Source: an uncultured Clostridia bacterium (lineage in GTDB: Bacteria > Bacillota > Clostridia > Christensenellales > Aristaeellaceae). Taken from it: 8,054 nucleotides of DNA. Both the position numbers and the translations under genes were made by a program. The notes under the pieces were generated by a model, which worked only from the letters and a program-made list of their open reading frames with translations, had not been told where the DNA came from and ran no database searches. Shown here in pieces: positions 1 through 5,873 of this stretch (its first letter is position 1; each line of letters starts with the position of its first letter). The stretch lies in the NCBI GenBank assembly GCA_947600345.1, contig CANQGC010000124.1, positions 1-8,054 of the forward strand. The letters are read 5' to 3'.

Positions 1-135
1 GATGGCGTGGTGGGCATCAACGACGGCGCTCGCATGGTCAACTACGACGATCACGGCTACTACTGTCGGAACATCCCCGTCGCAAACCGCCTTGCGGTGA
101 TGCTGCAGCGCTACCTGGAATCGAGGTGTGCGTGA
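1..135 (+). CDS. C-terminal tail of an unidentified protein (5' truncated)
   Basis: The frame is open from the first base and ends at the TGA at 133-135, giving 44 residues that begin DGVVGINDGARMVNYDDHGY and end in RYLESRCA. The coding sense is supported by good codon usage and by the next gene, whose GTG start overlaps this stop codon (GTGA). The end of the protein looks like a short strand or loop segment followed by an amphipathic helix (about residues 26-43, PVANRLAVMLQRYLES). The bulk of the protein lies outside the window and no family can be named. It is probably the preceding member of the same operon. Confidence 0.7.
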   Translation, partial: DGVVGINDGARMVNYDDHGYYCRNIPVANRLAVMLQRYLESRCA

Positions 136-392
136 GAGTGATGGGCAATGGCACACCGTATGTGCATGTCGTCGTCTACAACGATTCCCCAGGCGGATAT
201 GTCTGGCTCGACGTGTTCGCAACGTTCGACGCGGCATTGCGGCAGTTTGATCGCCGTTTGCGCGAAACGCGCCAGGACTGCGGCTCCGACATCATTGAGA
301 ACGTAGAGCGCAACCCCGCCGAGCATCAGCTTTATTTCCGAGACAAGACGGGCTACGAGGTGTTCTATCGCCGCGAGCTCATCCAGGGCTGA
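132..392 (+). CDS. Small protein of unknown function (about 86 aa)
   Basis: I do not recognise the family. The frame stays open from a GTG at 126; I chose the GTG at 132 because GAGG at 123-126 lies 5 nt before it and because it forms a GTGA overlap with the upstream stop, the usual sign of translational coupling. GTG 138 and ATG 141 are alternatives. The protein has a predicted strand (YVHVVVY), a second strand plus 'FATFDAA', a basic helix (LRQFDRRLRETR) and a C-terminal hairpin (LYFRDKTGYEVFYRREL). This strand, T-x-D/E-A-A helix, strand order resembles the small protein at 5874-6122. There is no signal peptide or membrane segment. Gene reality is well supported by context; function is unknown. 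Confidence 0.75.
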   Translation: MRVMGNGTPYVHVVVYNDSPGGYVWLDVFATFDAALRQFDRRLRETRQDCGSDIIENVERNPAEHQLYFRDKTGYEVFYRRELIQG

Positions 393-412
393 ACAAGAAG
401 GAGGCATACCCC

Positions 413-1201
413 ATGAAAGAGCGCATCAAGCAGTACATCCCCATCCTCAGCATCGACGATTCCAAGGCCATTGAGCCGGGGCGAATCCACAAGGAGTGCA
501 ACCAGATCGAGCTGGAAGTTCGGTATAGCACCGGAGGTGTGAACTACATGACCGGCGCCTGCTCTCCGCGTGGGTACTATCTCCACGCCGTACCCCTCGA
601 GATCGAGCCCTGTTACGGCGGCAATACTTTCAGAAGCGTCCTGGGCACGGGCATCAAGGATTGCCTGCTGGAAGTCAAGCGGCAGACCGACAAGCAGCTG
701 GAGATTGCCTGTTCGATTGCCGAAGAGCGAGCCCCCCTACTGCTGGAGTGGTGCAGGGAACACTACGGCGTCCAGTTTGAGATGCCTGCCGAGTTTTTCC
801 CGGATGCTGCAAAGCGGCCTATCCCCTCCGCGCTTCCCAAACCCTCCCCCGCGAAGCACGTCGAAACGAAGCCGATTCGCGGAATGAAGCTGCTCACGGC
901 GGGAATCATCCGCAAATTGGAAAAGCACCCCTTCGGCTCTCAGGAGGGCATGGGTGACGATGCCACCGTGCTGGTCAAGTTCTTCGGCGGCGCTGCCTAC
1001 ACCTTCCTGGTCACCGAGGGCGAGCGTCAGGAAGACGGTGACTGGCTGCTCTTTGGTAAGGCCACGTATGGCTACAAGTGGGAATGGGGCTACTCCCTGC
1101 TTTCCGAAATCGAGCGCCAGAAGTTCCCGCCCTTCGGCCTGGGCGTGGAGCGGGATATGTACCTCGCCAATGGCGCAACGGTTGCCGAGCTGACCGCCTG
1201 A
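413..1201 (+). CDS. Two-domain protein with C-terminal DUF2958
   Basis: This 262-residue protein starts at an ATG 8 nt after AAGGAGG (398-404). Residues about 1-130 form an N-terminal domain with 'GGVNYMTGACSPRGYYLHAV' and a helical stretch (LEVKRQTDKQLEIACSIAEE). This type of N-terminal domain occurs, as I recall it, in clostridial mobile-element proteins of unknown role. A proline-rich linker (about 135-155) leads to a DUF2958 domain at about 158-260, recognised by GMKLLTAGIIRKLE, the GMGDDATVLVKFF segment, the WLLFGKATYGYKWEWGYSLL segment, and the ending PFGLGVERDMYL. DUF2958 is normally a stand-alone protein of about 100-120 residues in plasmids and conjugative elements; its biochemical function is not established. 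The domain assignment is from memory of the family pattern; the function of the whole protein is unknown. Confidence 0.9.
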   Translation: MKERIKQYIPILSIDDSKAIEPGRIHKECNQIELEVRYSTGGVNYMTGACSPRGYYLHAVPLEIEPCYGGNTFRSVLGTGIKDCLLEVKRQTDKQLEIACSIAEERAPLLLEWCREHYGVQFEMPAEFFPDAAKRPIPSALPKPSPAKHVETKPIRGMKLLTAGIIRKLEKHPFGSQEGMGDDATVLVKFFGGAAYTFLVTEGERQEDGDWLLFGKATYGYKWEWGYSLLSEIERQKFPPFGLGVERDMYLANGATVAELTA

Positions 1202-1222
1202 AAAAGAGAAGGAGGAATACAT

Positions 1223-1978
1223 ATGAGCCATTTCACCGTCGCTGTACTGTCCCGCTTTCCCAACGATGTCGAGGGGCTTTTGGAGCCTTACAACGAGGAT
1301 CCTTCCGATCCCGAGTATCTCGAATTCGTGCCCGCCGCGGAAACGATGAATGAACTGCGTGCGAAGTATCGGGAGAACGAGAAGTCGTATGTGGACTTTG
1401 AGGACTTTCTGTCCCAGTACTACGGCTACTCGTTCAACGATGAGCACGACAAGGTTGGCTACACCTGCAATCCCAATGCCAAGTGGGACTGGTGGCGTAT
1501 CGGCGGGCGCTGGCCGGGAGAACTGCGACTGAAGGAGGGGTGTTGCGGCTCTTACGGCCCCGACACAGAAGAATCCAATCAGGTTGCAGGGCGCTGCGAC
1601 CAGGCGCGGCTGGGAGATGTGGATTTCTCACCGGACCCCGCGACCTACGAGGCGGCCAAACGCTTCTGGGAAGTGTATGTTGAAGGAAAAGCGCTTCGAA
1701 AGGGTGAGAAGCGCGAAACCTTCGAGAGTTACTGGAAGCCCGAATACTTCATCGAGCAGTACCACGACAAGGAGACCTACGCCCGCAGCGTATCCGAATT
1801 CAGTGTGTGGGCGCTCGTCACGCCGGACGGCGAATGGCACGAGCAGGGAGAAATGGGCTGGTTCGGCTTCAGCAACGCAACCTTCGACAGCCGCAAGTCC
1901 TTCATGGAACAGCTTCAGCAGGCGCTCGTTGCCGGCGATCCTGAACTCTACATCACCATCGTGGACTGCCACATCTGA
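1223..1978 (+). CDS. Conserved phage/mobile-element protein, 'MSHFTVAV...VDCHI' family
   Basis: This 251-residue protein of unknown function has its ATG 7 nt after AAGGAGG (1209-1215). It shows the features I recall for a family widespread in Firmicutes phages and integrative elements: an N-terminal MSHFTVAVL strand followed by 'DVEGLLEPYNED', an aromatic block NPNAKWDWWRIGGRW at residues 83-97, the segment FSVWALVTPDGEWHEQGEMG at 193-212, and a C-terminal strand ending VDCHI (247-251). The paired invariant-looking Trp/Gly blocks suggest a compact alpha/beta fold with a conserved surface or active site, but no catalytic motif can be named. It has a cysteine pair (C107-C108), is acidic overall, and has no signal peptide or membrane segment. 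It follows the DUF2958 gene after 21 nt and is probably co-transcribed with it. Confidence 0.9.
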   Translation: MSHFTVAVLSRFPNDVEGLLEPYNEDPSDPEYLEFVPAAETMNELRAKYRENEKSYVDFEDFLSQYYGYSFNDEHDKVGYTCNPNAKWDWWRIGGRWPGELRLKEGCCGSYGPDTEESNQVAGRCDQARLGDVDFSPDPATYEAAKRFWEVYVEGKALRKGEKRETFESYWKPEYFIEQYHDKETYARSVSEFSVWALVTPDGEWHEQGEMGWFGFSNATFDSRKSFMEQLQQALVAGDPELYITIVDCHI

Positions 1979-2007
1979 AACCATATGATTCTGAAAGGGG
2001 TATTCTC

Positions 2008-2259
2008 ATGAATGTTACGGAACATACGAAAATCAGAGATTGGTATGTACAAGCATACCCGACTGACGACTTGGGCTTAGAGATTGACTCGCACATCACG
2101 TTTCTGGATGTGTTCGATGCGTTGGATCACTACCAGGACGTTTACCAGACGATCGGCGTAGGTGACAGCGTCATTCGTGAGCGAGTGTTCGCGCAGTTGG
2201 CGAAGATCATGGGCACGCCCTATGAGTACATCTACAAACAGTGGCTTTTGTGCGCCTGA
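2008..2259 (+). CDS. Small acidic conserved protein (83 aa)
   Basis: The start is the ATG 7 nt after AAAGGGG (1994-2000). The protein begins with TKIRDWYVQAYPTDDLGLEI, followed by FLDVFDALDHYQDVYQ, then GVGDSVIRERVFAQLAKIMG and a final YEYIYKQWL. The pattern, from memory, matches a small protein common in Firmicutes integrative elements and prophages, usually annotated only as hypothetical. By my count it carries 13 acidic against 6 basic residues. The second half (DSVIRERVFAQLAKIMG) reads as a helix-turn-helix-sized helical pair, but I see no clear DNA-binding signature. It is the last gene before the 133-nt gap with the hairpin and is probably the end of the first transcription unit. Confidence 0.85.
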   Translation: MNVTEHTKIRDWYVQAYPTDDLGLEIDSHITFLDVFDALDHYQDVYQTIGVGDSVIRERVFAQLAKIMGTPYEYIYKQWLLCA

Positions 2260-2306
2260 GGCAGTTGATTCTGTTGAAACCTCAACCCCTATATGCCCAC
2301 GTCGTC

Positions 2307-2328
2307 GAGGCCGCTGAACAGCGGCCTC
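2307..2328 (+). terminator. Perfect 10-bp GC-rich hairpin, possible terminator or attenuator
   Basis: GAGGCCGCTG at 2307-2316 is followed by AA and then by its exact reverse complement CAGCGGCCTC at 2319-2328. In RNA this folds as a 9-bp stem with a 4-nt GAAC loop or a tighter 10-bp stem. It lies 47 nt after the preceding stop codon and about 64 nt before the next start, in the largest intergenic gap of the window. The sequence after it (CTCCTTGGG) has no run of T, so a classical intrinsic terminator is not fully met. Factor-assisted termination, mRNA 3'-end protection or a protein-binding site are alternatives. Confidence 0.5.
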
Positions 2329-2377
2329 CTCCTTGGGTCCACGTCATGGCATTATAACGCGAATTCCTGTCAGATTT

Positions 2378-2385
2378 GGAGGTGA
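2378..2385 (+). promoter_or_regulatory. Shine-Dalgarno site that fixes the TTG start of the PP-loop gene
   Basis: GGAGGTGA lies 7 nt before the TTG at 2393-2395. In the coding frame a TGA stop sits immediately upstream (2387-2389), so translation cannot begin earlier. The ATGATG at 2386-2391 is in another frame that stops after 15 codons and sits almost on top of the Shine-Dalgarno site. The next in-frame ATG is at 2414, too far from this site. Confidence 0.75.
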
Positions 2386-2392
2386 ATGATGG

Positions 2393-3313
2393 TTGCCTTT
2401 AATTACAACAGATATGCTCGGTCAGCGCGTTGACAAGGTCCAGCGAAGCATCGACCGCATCAAGGCATTTGCACCGCAGGATGGCTATCATCTAGCATTT
2501 AGCGGTGGAAAAGACAGCGTCGCAATTCTGGCACTGGCAAAGATGGCTGGCGTAGCGTATAAGGCAAACTACAACATCACGACTGTTGATCCTCCGGAAC
2601 TCGTGAAGTTTATCCGCGAGAAATATCCAAGCGTGATTCTTACCCGTCCCAAACGTTCCATGCGTCAGCTCATCATTGCCAAGCACATGCCACCAACTCG
2701 CTGGCACCGTTACTGCTGTGCCGAGCTGAAAGAATCCTCTGGCGATGGCCACGTCGTAATGACCGGAACGCGCTGGGCGGAAAGCGTCCGACGCAGGGCG
2801 AACCAGGGGCTTGTCACGATATTCAGCGGTAAAGCGGGTAGAACTGCTGCAAAAGAAACGGGCGCCGAACACAGAATCACCCGAAGCGGCGGCATCGTGA
2901 TGAATATGGACAACGACCCTTCCCGCCGCACAGTGGAGCTGTGTTATCGCACCAATCGGACGCTTATCAACCCCATCATCGACTGGACGGACGAGGACGT
3001 GTGGGAGTTCATTCGTTCCGAGAACATACCGTACTGCCAGTTATACGACGAAGGATGGAAAAGACTGGGTTGTATCGGTTGCCCTTTGGCTGGATGCAAG
3101 CAGCAGAAAAAGGAGTTTGAGCGTTGGCCAGTCTATTACCGCGTCTACCTGCGTGCTTTCGCCGATATGTTGGACGCTCGTCGGAATGCGGGGAAACCCA
3201 ATACGTTATGGCCGGATGCTGAAGCGGTGATGCAGTGGTGGTTGAGAGAACCGCCCGGAAACAGTCAACCGATTGAGGGGCAACTCGTATTGAAGGGCGT
3301 TGAGACTGGGTGA
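2393..3313 (+). CDS. PP-loop ATPase of the PAPS-reductase superfamily, probable Fe-S protein, substrate unknown
   Basis: This 306-residue protein uses a TTG start 7 nt after GGAGGTGA. Residues 33-42 (HLAFSGGKDS) are the PP-loop that binds ATP or an adenylyl nucleotide in the PAPS reductase/ATP sulfurylase/DndC superfamily (PF01507). Further family segments are TTVDPPEL (63-70), HRYCCAELKE (105-114), GTRWAESVRRR (125-135) and NPIIDWTDEDVWEFI (193-207). Cysteines C108, C109, C227 and C230 (plus C235) give the CC...CxxC set that ligates a [4Fe-4S] cluster in APS reductases and DndC-like enzymes. The C-terminal ECG(I/L)H catalytic motif of CysH is absent: there is no cysteine after C235. It is therefore probably not a sulfate-assimilation reductase; sulfur transfer or nucleotide activation on another substrate is inferred. 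No other cys, dnd or ParB/IbrB-like gene is in the window. It stands between two gaps, apart from its neighbours. Confidence 0.93.
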   Translation: MPLITTDMLGQRVDKVQRSIDRIKAFAPQDGYHLAFSGGKDSVAILALAKMAGVAYKANYNITTVDPPELVKFIREKYPSVILTRPKRSMRQLIIAKHMPPTRWHRYCCAELKESSGDGHVVMTGTRWAESVRRRANQGLVTIFSGKAGRTAAKETGAEHRITRSGGIVMNMDNDPSRRTVELCYRTNRTLINPIIDWTDEDVWEFIRSENIPYCQLYDEGWKRLGCIGCPLAGCKQQKKEFERWPVYYRVYLRAFADMLDARRNAGKPNTLWPDAEAVMQWWLREPPGNSQPIEGQLVLKGVETG

Positions 3314-3384
3314 ACGCTATCGGCGAGACAAATTCTTTTTAATGTATGCTCGAAAGATTGACTGTCCAAAAAGGAGATGTGTTT

Positions 3385-3675
3385 ATGAGCGCTTCTGATG
3401 TCAACGGTACCAAGGAACCCGGTTCCGTGAGCAATCCCGTCCCCTACATCCTGGAGTTCCACTACGAATCCGTCGATTCTGACCCAGATACCCGCATTTG
3501 GGTTGCCTTCGCAAAGCCTTTGAGCTTCGAGCAGGTCAGCGAATTGGAGGATTCCATATCCTCCTATCTCGACAGTGTGCCGGCTTGGGAGATGGAGGAA
3601 CTCATCAACGATGTGTTGAGAGAAGCAGGCTACGAGTTCACAATTCTGAGCCCCAATCTCACGATCTACCTATGA
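3385..3675 (+). CDS. Small, strongly acidic protein of unknown function (96 aa)
   Basis: An upstream in-frame ATG exists at 3346, but the ATG at 3385 is preferred because AAAAAGGAG ends 8 nt before it and nothing like a ribosome-binding site precedes 3346. The protein begins MSASDVNGTKEPGSVSNPVP, probably a disordered N-terminus. A strand follows (YILEFHYESV), then RIWVAFAKPLSFEQVSELED and a helical acidic segment (WEMEELINDVLREAG) before a final strand (TILSPNLTIYL). I count 18 acidic and 4 basic residues, a net charge near -14, which is extreme for 96 residues. It opens the long second gene train; its stop codon shares a base with the AGGAGG of the next gene. No family is recognised. Confidence 0.8.
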   Translation: MSASDVNGTKEPGSVSNPVPYILEFHYESVDSDPDTRIWVAFAKPLSFEQVSELEDSISSYLDSVPAWEMEELINDVLREAGYEFTILSPNLTIYL

Positions 3676-3685
3676 GGAGGTAGCC

Positions 3686-4069
3686 ATGAGGAAAGAACTG
3701 TCCCGCGAGTGCATCCGCGATACATTGCTCGCCAAGCGCACGTATGGGAAGCGGATCAACCGCATGATCGGCCCGCTCTACAATCATACCATTGTGAGAT
3801 TGCGACAAGCGCAGTTGGCACCATACATCGAGAAAGCGATGCGCACCAATCGCATCCTTGAGATGCAGGATGCCAAACGCCATGCGCCTGAGGTCGTGGT
3901 CGTCATGCGGGGTGGAGTGATCGCGGAGGTTCGCTCCACCAATCCTTTCACGGCTGTTGTGATCGACGATCAGGACGAATGCAATCTCAGCACGGCACAG
4001 GAAAGCGCAGCCACAACTGGCATGTACGAAGTCTATCCAGATGAGGAGTGGAGATATGGCAAGGTTTGA
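3686..4069 (+). CDS. Unknown protein: basic N-terminus with a 'VVVMRGGVIAEV' beta module (127 aa)
   Basis: The start is the ATG 5 nt after AGGAGG (3675-3680), which touches the previous stop codon. Residues 1-65 are helical and strongly basic (MRKELSRECIRDTLLAKRTY, KRINRM, IVRLRQAQ), suggesting nucleic-acid or protein contact. Residues 69-98 (EVVVVMRGGVIAEV, then FTAVVIDDQDE) form a two-strand module with central Arg-Gly-Gly of a kind seen in many small plasmid and integrative-element proteins, where it is not functionally defined. The C-terminus ends YPDEEWRYGKV. It contrasts in charge with its acidic neighbours, so pairing with one of them is possible. It overlaps the next gene by 14 nt. 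Function unknown. Confidence 0.85.
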   Translation: MRKELSRECIRDTLLAKRTYGKRINRMIGPLYNHTIVRLRQAQLAPYIEKAMRTNRILEMQDAKRHAPEVVVVMRGGVIAEVRSTNPFTAVVIDDQDECNLSTAQESAATTGMYEVYPDEEWRYGKV

Positions 4070-4460
4070 GATTCTGCCCGGCAATTCGGAGGAGCTGTTC
4101 TATTCGAATTCCTCCAGAGAGCAGGAGTGCATCGGTTACTTGCGCGCAGACTTTGGCAGCGGCAAGGAGTTCTTTTCGAGCTGGTGGTCGCACGGCAGCA
4201 ATGCACATAACGATTCGGCCTTCCGAAAGGAACTCAATGCGCTCCTCAAGGAACTGCGCAAGGACATCCTCAAGGATCGTGCCCATATGCGCCGCTACAT
4301 GAGCGAGCAGCCTGGCCTTCTCCTGGAGCGCAACCCGATGACGCAGGGCTACCGCATCATCACGGACAAGTACGAATACTTCCTGCGCTGTGCGCCGGAG
4401 CCGGGTTGCTACGACGCCTACCTCTATTGCTATCTGAAAGGGGGAAGCACATGGAATTGA
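4056..4460 (+). CDS. Unknown conserved protein, 'IGYLRADFG' type (134 aa)
   Basis: The frame is open from an ATG at 4041, but the ATG at 4056 has AGGAG (4044-4048) 7 nt upstream and gives a natural MARFEILPGN start. Residues 26-44 (IGYLRADFGSGKEFFSSWW) carry a block I recall from small proteins of clostridial mobile elements. A helical middle (AFRKELNALLKELRKDILKD, about 55-74) is followed by RAHMRRYMSE and a C-terminal beta region (GYRIITDKYEYFLRC, YDAYLYCYL; about 98-126) with three cysteines (111, 118, 125). It starts inside the preceding gene (14-nt overlap) and ends inside the following one (10-nt overlap), so translational coupling is likely. Function unknown. Confidence 0.85.
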   Translation: MARFEILPGNSEELFYSNSSREQECIGYLRADFGSGKEFFSSWWSHGSNAHNDSAFRKELNALLKELRKDILKDRAHMRRYMSEQPGLLLERNPMTQGYRIITDKYEYFLRCAPEPGCYDAYLYCYLKGGSTWN

Positions 4461-4828
4461 GAATCCCCTGCACGCTCATCTCCGAATGGGAAGACGGCAG
4501 CAAGATCGAAACCGCCGCGCTCATTCATCCCGACAAGAACGTGATTTCCGTGCTGGAACTTCCCCTCGATTCGCCCTCCACTTTCAAAGGGGCGCTTGTC
4601 CGTCAATCCGTCTGCGTCGGATCGGAAACCTACGCCGCAAGAGCGAATGAGGACGGACAGCTCTGTGCAGTGCGCACCTATGACGTGTTCTTCTCTCGGC
4701 TCGGATATGCGCAGGTAGAAGCCACATCCTACTGGGAAGCGCGAAAGATCGCCGATGAAACTCTGAAATACGAGGATGTCTCCTGGGATGACGATTGGCA
4801 GTCCACGGACGCTCAGCTGGCGGAGTAA
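4451..4828 (+). CDS. Unknown acidic protein with C-terminal 'VEA-SYWEA' module (125 aa)
   Basis: An upstream in-frame ATG at 4406 would give 140 residues, but AAAGGGGGAA sits just before the ATG at 4451, which I take as the start. The N-terminal half is beta-rich (MELRIPCTLI, TAALIHPDKNVISVLELPL). The C-terminal segment, residues 86-116, runs YAQVEATSYWEARKIADETL, then KYEDVSWDDDW. This strand, aromatic-x-E-A helix, acidic Trp end is a small module common in mobile-element hypotheticals. The chain closes with QSTDAQLAE. No signal peptide or membrane span. The 10-nt overlap with the upstream gene suggests coupled translation. No function can be assigned. Confidence 0.85.
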   Translation: MELRIPCTLISEWEDGSKIETAALIHPDKNVISVLELPLDSPSTFKGALVRQSVCVGSETYAARANEDGQLCAVRTYDVFFSRLGYAQVEATSYWEARKIADETLKYEDVSWDDDWQSTDAQLAE

Positions 4829-4868
4829 GGTCTGAGAAAGAACAAGGTGTATGAAAGGAGACAACTTC

Positions 4869-5387
4869 ATGTACAATTCCACCCTGCAACTCGGAAGCTT
4901 TGATGTCACGTCGGGAAGGCTGGTCGTCTCTGATCCCTGCCACAGGCCGGGCATTTGGTGCGCAGGGGAGTTGGGTCGGGCGAAGGCAGGCAGCTGGAAC
5001 GCAATCGTGGAATATTCGGACGAGGGCGATTGGGGTATCCGGGTGGCGAGGCTGATTGCACGACATGAAGATGCGGCAGCCCTGCACAGGCTGGACAGGC
5101 TTTCAACCACCTTTGTCGTGGGGGTAGACAGCGGACAGGCCGGCTTCTTCGACGCCGTGCACTTCCACGACCTCACGATCATCCTCGATGCTCCCTCCAA
5201 AACCTGGTCGGAAAATGATGTCTGGTATGACTCCTGTTGCGAGATCACGCTCAGCAAAACCCAGGCCGGTGTCCTGCCCTATGGCGTTGTCTCCGCCTCT
5301 GGCTATGGCGATGGGTGCTATGATTGCAACTACTATACTGACAAGCTCGGCAACGTGGTGGCCGCTGAAATCGTATTCATCTACTGA
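4869..5387 (+). CDS. Conserved hypothetical, DUF4241-like pattern (172 aa)
   Basis: The ATG at 4869 lies 7 nt after AAAGGAGA (4854-4861); the in-frame ATG at 4851 lacks a suitable site. The protein contains TSGRLVVSDPCHRPGIWCAG (15-34), an acidic EYSDEGDWGIRVA, the block VGVDSGQAGFFDAV (84-97), and SGYGDGCYDCNYY (144-156) before a final strand (AAEIVFIY). The order 'strand-SDPC, GVDSGQAGFFD, GxGDGxY' resembles DUF4241-type proteins and a related clostridial mobile-element family; this is pattern resemblance from memory, not a confirmed hit. The conserved D-P, D-S-G and G-D-G blocks look like a ligand- or metal-binding site. Seven cysteines occur (C24, C31, C123, C124, C150, C153 among those visible in the motifs), so zinc binding or redox sensitivity is conceivable. 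Confidence 0.87.
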   Translation: MYNSTLQLGSFDVTSGRLVVSDPCHRPGIWCAGELGRAKAGSWNAIVEYSDEGDWGIRVARLIARHEDAAALHRLDRLSTTFVVGVDSGQAGFFDAVHFHDLTIILDAPSKTWSENDVWYDSCCEITLSKTQAGVLPYGVVSASGYGDGCYDCNYYTDKLGNVVAAEIVFIY

Positions 5388-5394
5388 AGGGGGG
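5387..5394 (+). promoter_or_regulatory. Shine-Dalgarno site selecting a TTG start
   Basis: AAGGGGGG begins on the last base of the preceding stop codon and lies 8 nt before the TTG at 5403. The nearby ATG at 5396 is in a different frame, is only 1 nt from the site, and opens a 76-codon frame without family resemblance, so the TTG frame is favoured. Confidence 0.65.
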
Positions 5395-5402
5395 AATGTA
5401 TC

Positions 5403-5855
5403 TTGGCAAACTACTATGGCGCAACCCGCACGAACTACTTCAATGTCACCGACCCCGAGAAGCTCAAGGACATTGTGGAGCGCATCAACTGGGACTGGGT
5501 CAGCAAGCCTGCTTTCTTTGTGGAGGAGAACGGTCAATTCGCATTCGGAGCGTACAGCTCCATCTGTGGATTGAAGCCGGAAGCCGACGCCTCCGCTGGA
5601 AAGGATCTCTTGGAGGACGAGGATGACGATGGGTATGAAGTCGAAGCCGTCTACGAGGCGCTTCAGAAGATCGTCGCCCCTGGCAGTGCGATCATCATCA
5701 CAGAGATCGGCTTTGAAAAGCTTCGCTATCTGACCGCGTTCTCCGTCATCATCACGCAAGAAGCCATCGAAAGCGAGGAATTGCGCTCGCAGTCTCTCAC
5801 CCTCGCACGAAAGCTTCTCGGCAATCCTGCCTACGATCCTCGCATGGAGTATTGA
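5403..5855 (+). CDS. Conserved mobile-element protein, 'MANYYG.TRTNYF' family (150 aa)
   Basis: Translation begins at a TTG 8 nt after AAGGGGGG. The N-terminus MANYYGATRTNYFNVTD is a distinctive pattern I recall from hypothetical proteins of Firmicutes integrative elements and plasmids. Residues 36-56 (PAFFVEENGQFAFGAYSSIC) form a strand pair, 71-76 (EDEDDD) is an acidic cluster in a probable loop, 81-91 is a helix, and 96-118 (AIIITEIGFEKLRYLTAFSV and on) is a beta hairpin around E-x-x-x-E-K-L-R-Y. The C-terminal helix LARKLLGNPAYDPRMEY completes the family pattern. Net charge is about -13 by my count. There is no signal peptide. Function is unknown; an accessory or anti-defence role would be speculation. 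Confidence 0.87.
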   Translation: MANYYGATRTNYFNVTDPEKLKDIVERINWDWVSKPAFFVEENGQFAFGAYSSICGLKPEADASAGKDLLEDEDDDGYEVEAVYEALQKIVAPGSAIIITEIGFEKLRYLTAFSVIITQEAIESEELRSQSLTLARKLLGNPAYDPRMEY

Positions 5856-5873
5856 CCAAGGAGGAGCTTGCTC

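Noticed and set aside
737..1447. 236-codon open frame on the minus strand
   Set aside because: It lies opposite the DUF2958 protein and the start of the 1223 gene, both confidently coding on the + strand.
2333..2358. Possible promoter upstream of the PP-loop gene (TTGGGT at 2333 and TATAAC at 2353)
   Set aside because: The spacing is only 14 nt and the -35 match is poor. A promoter here is plausible from context but not supported by sequence.
2386..2433. Leader peptide starting ATGATG just before the PP-loop start
   Set aside because: The ATG is 0-3 nt from the Shine-Dalgarno site, too close for efficient initiation. The 15-codon frame overlaps the real gene and shows no attenuation-type codon run.
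3314..3384. Terminator or promoter in the gap after the PP-loop gene (CTTTTT at 3335-3340, TATGCT at 3345-3350)
   Set aside because: No stem precedes the T-run and no -35 element lies at a suitable distance before the -10-like sequence.
4430..5257. 275-codon open frame on the minus strand
   Set aside because: It is a shadow of the genes at 4451 and 4869 and has no family resemblance.
5396..5626. Alternative ATG-started frame overlapping the 5403 gene
   Set aside because: The start is 1 nt from the ribosome-binding site, the product resembles nothing, and the TTG frame matches a recognised family across its length.
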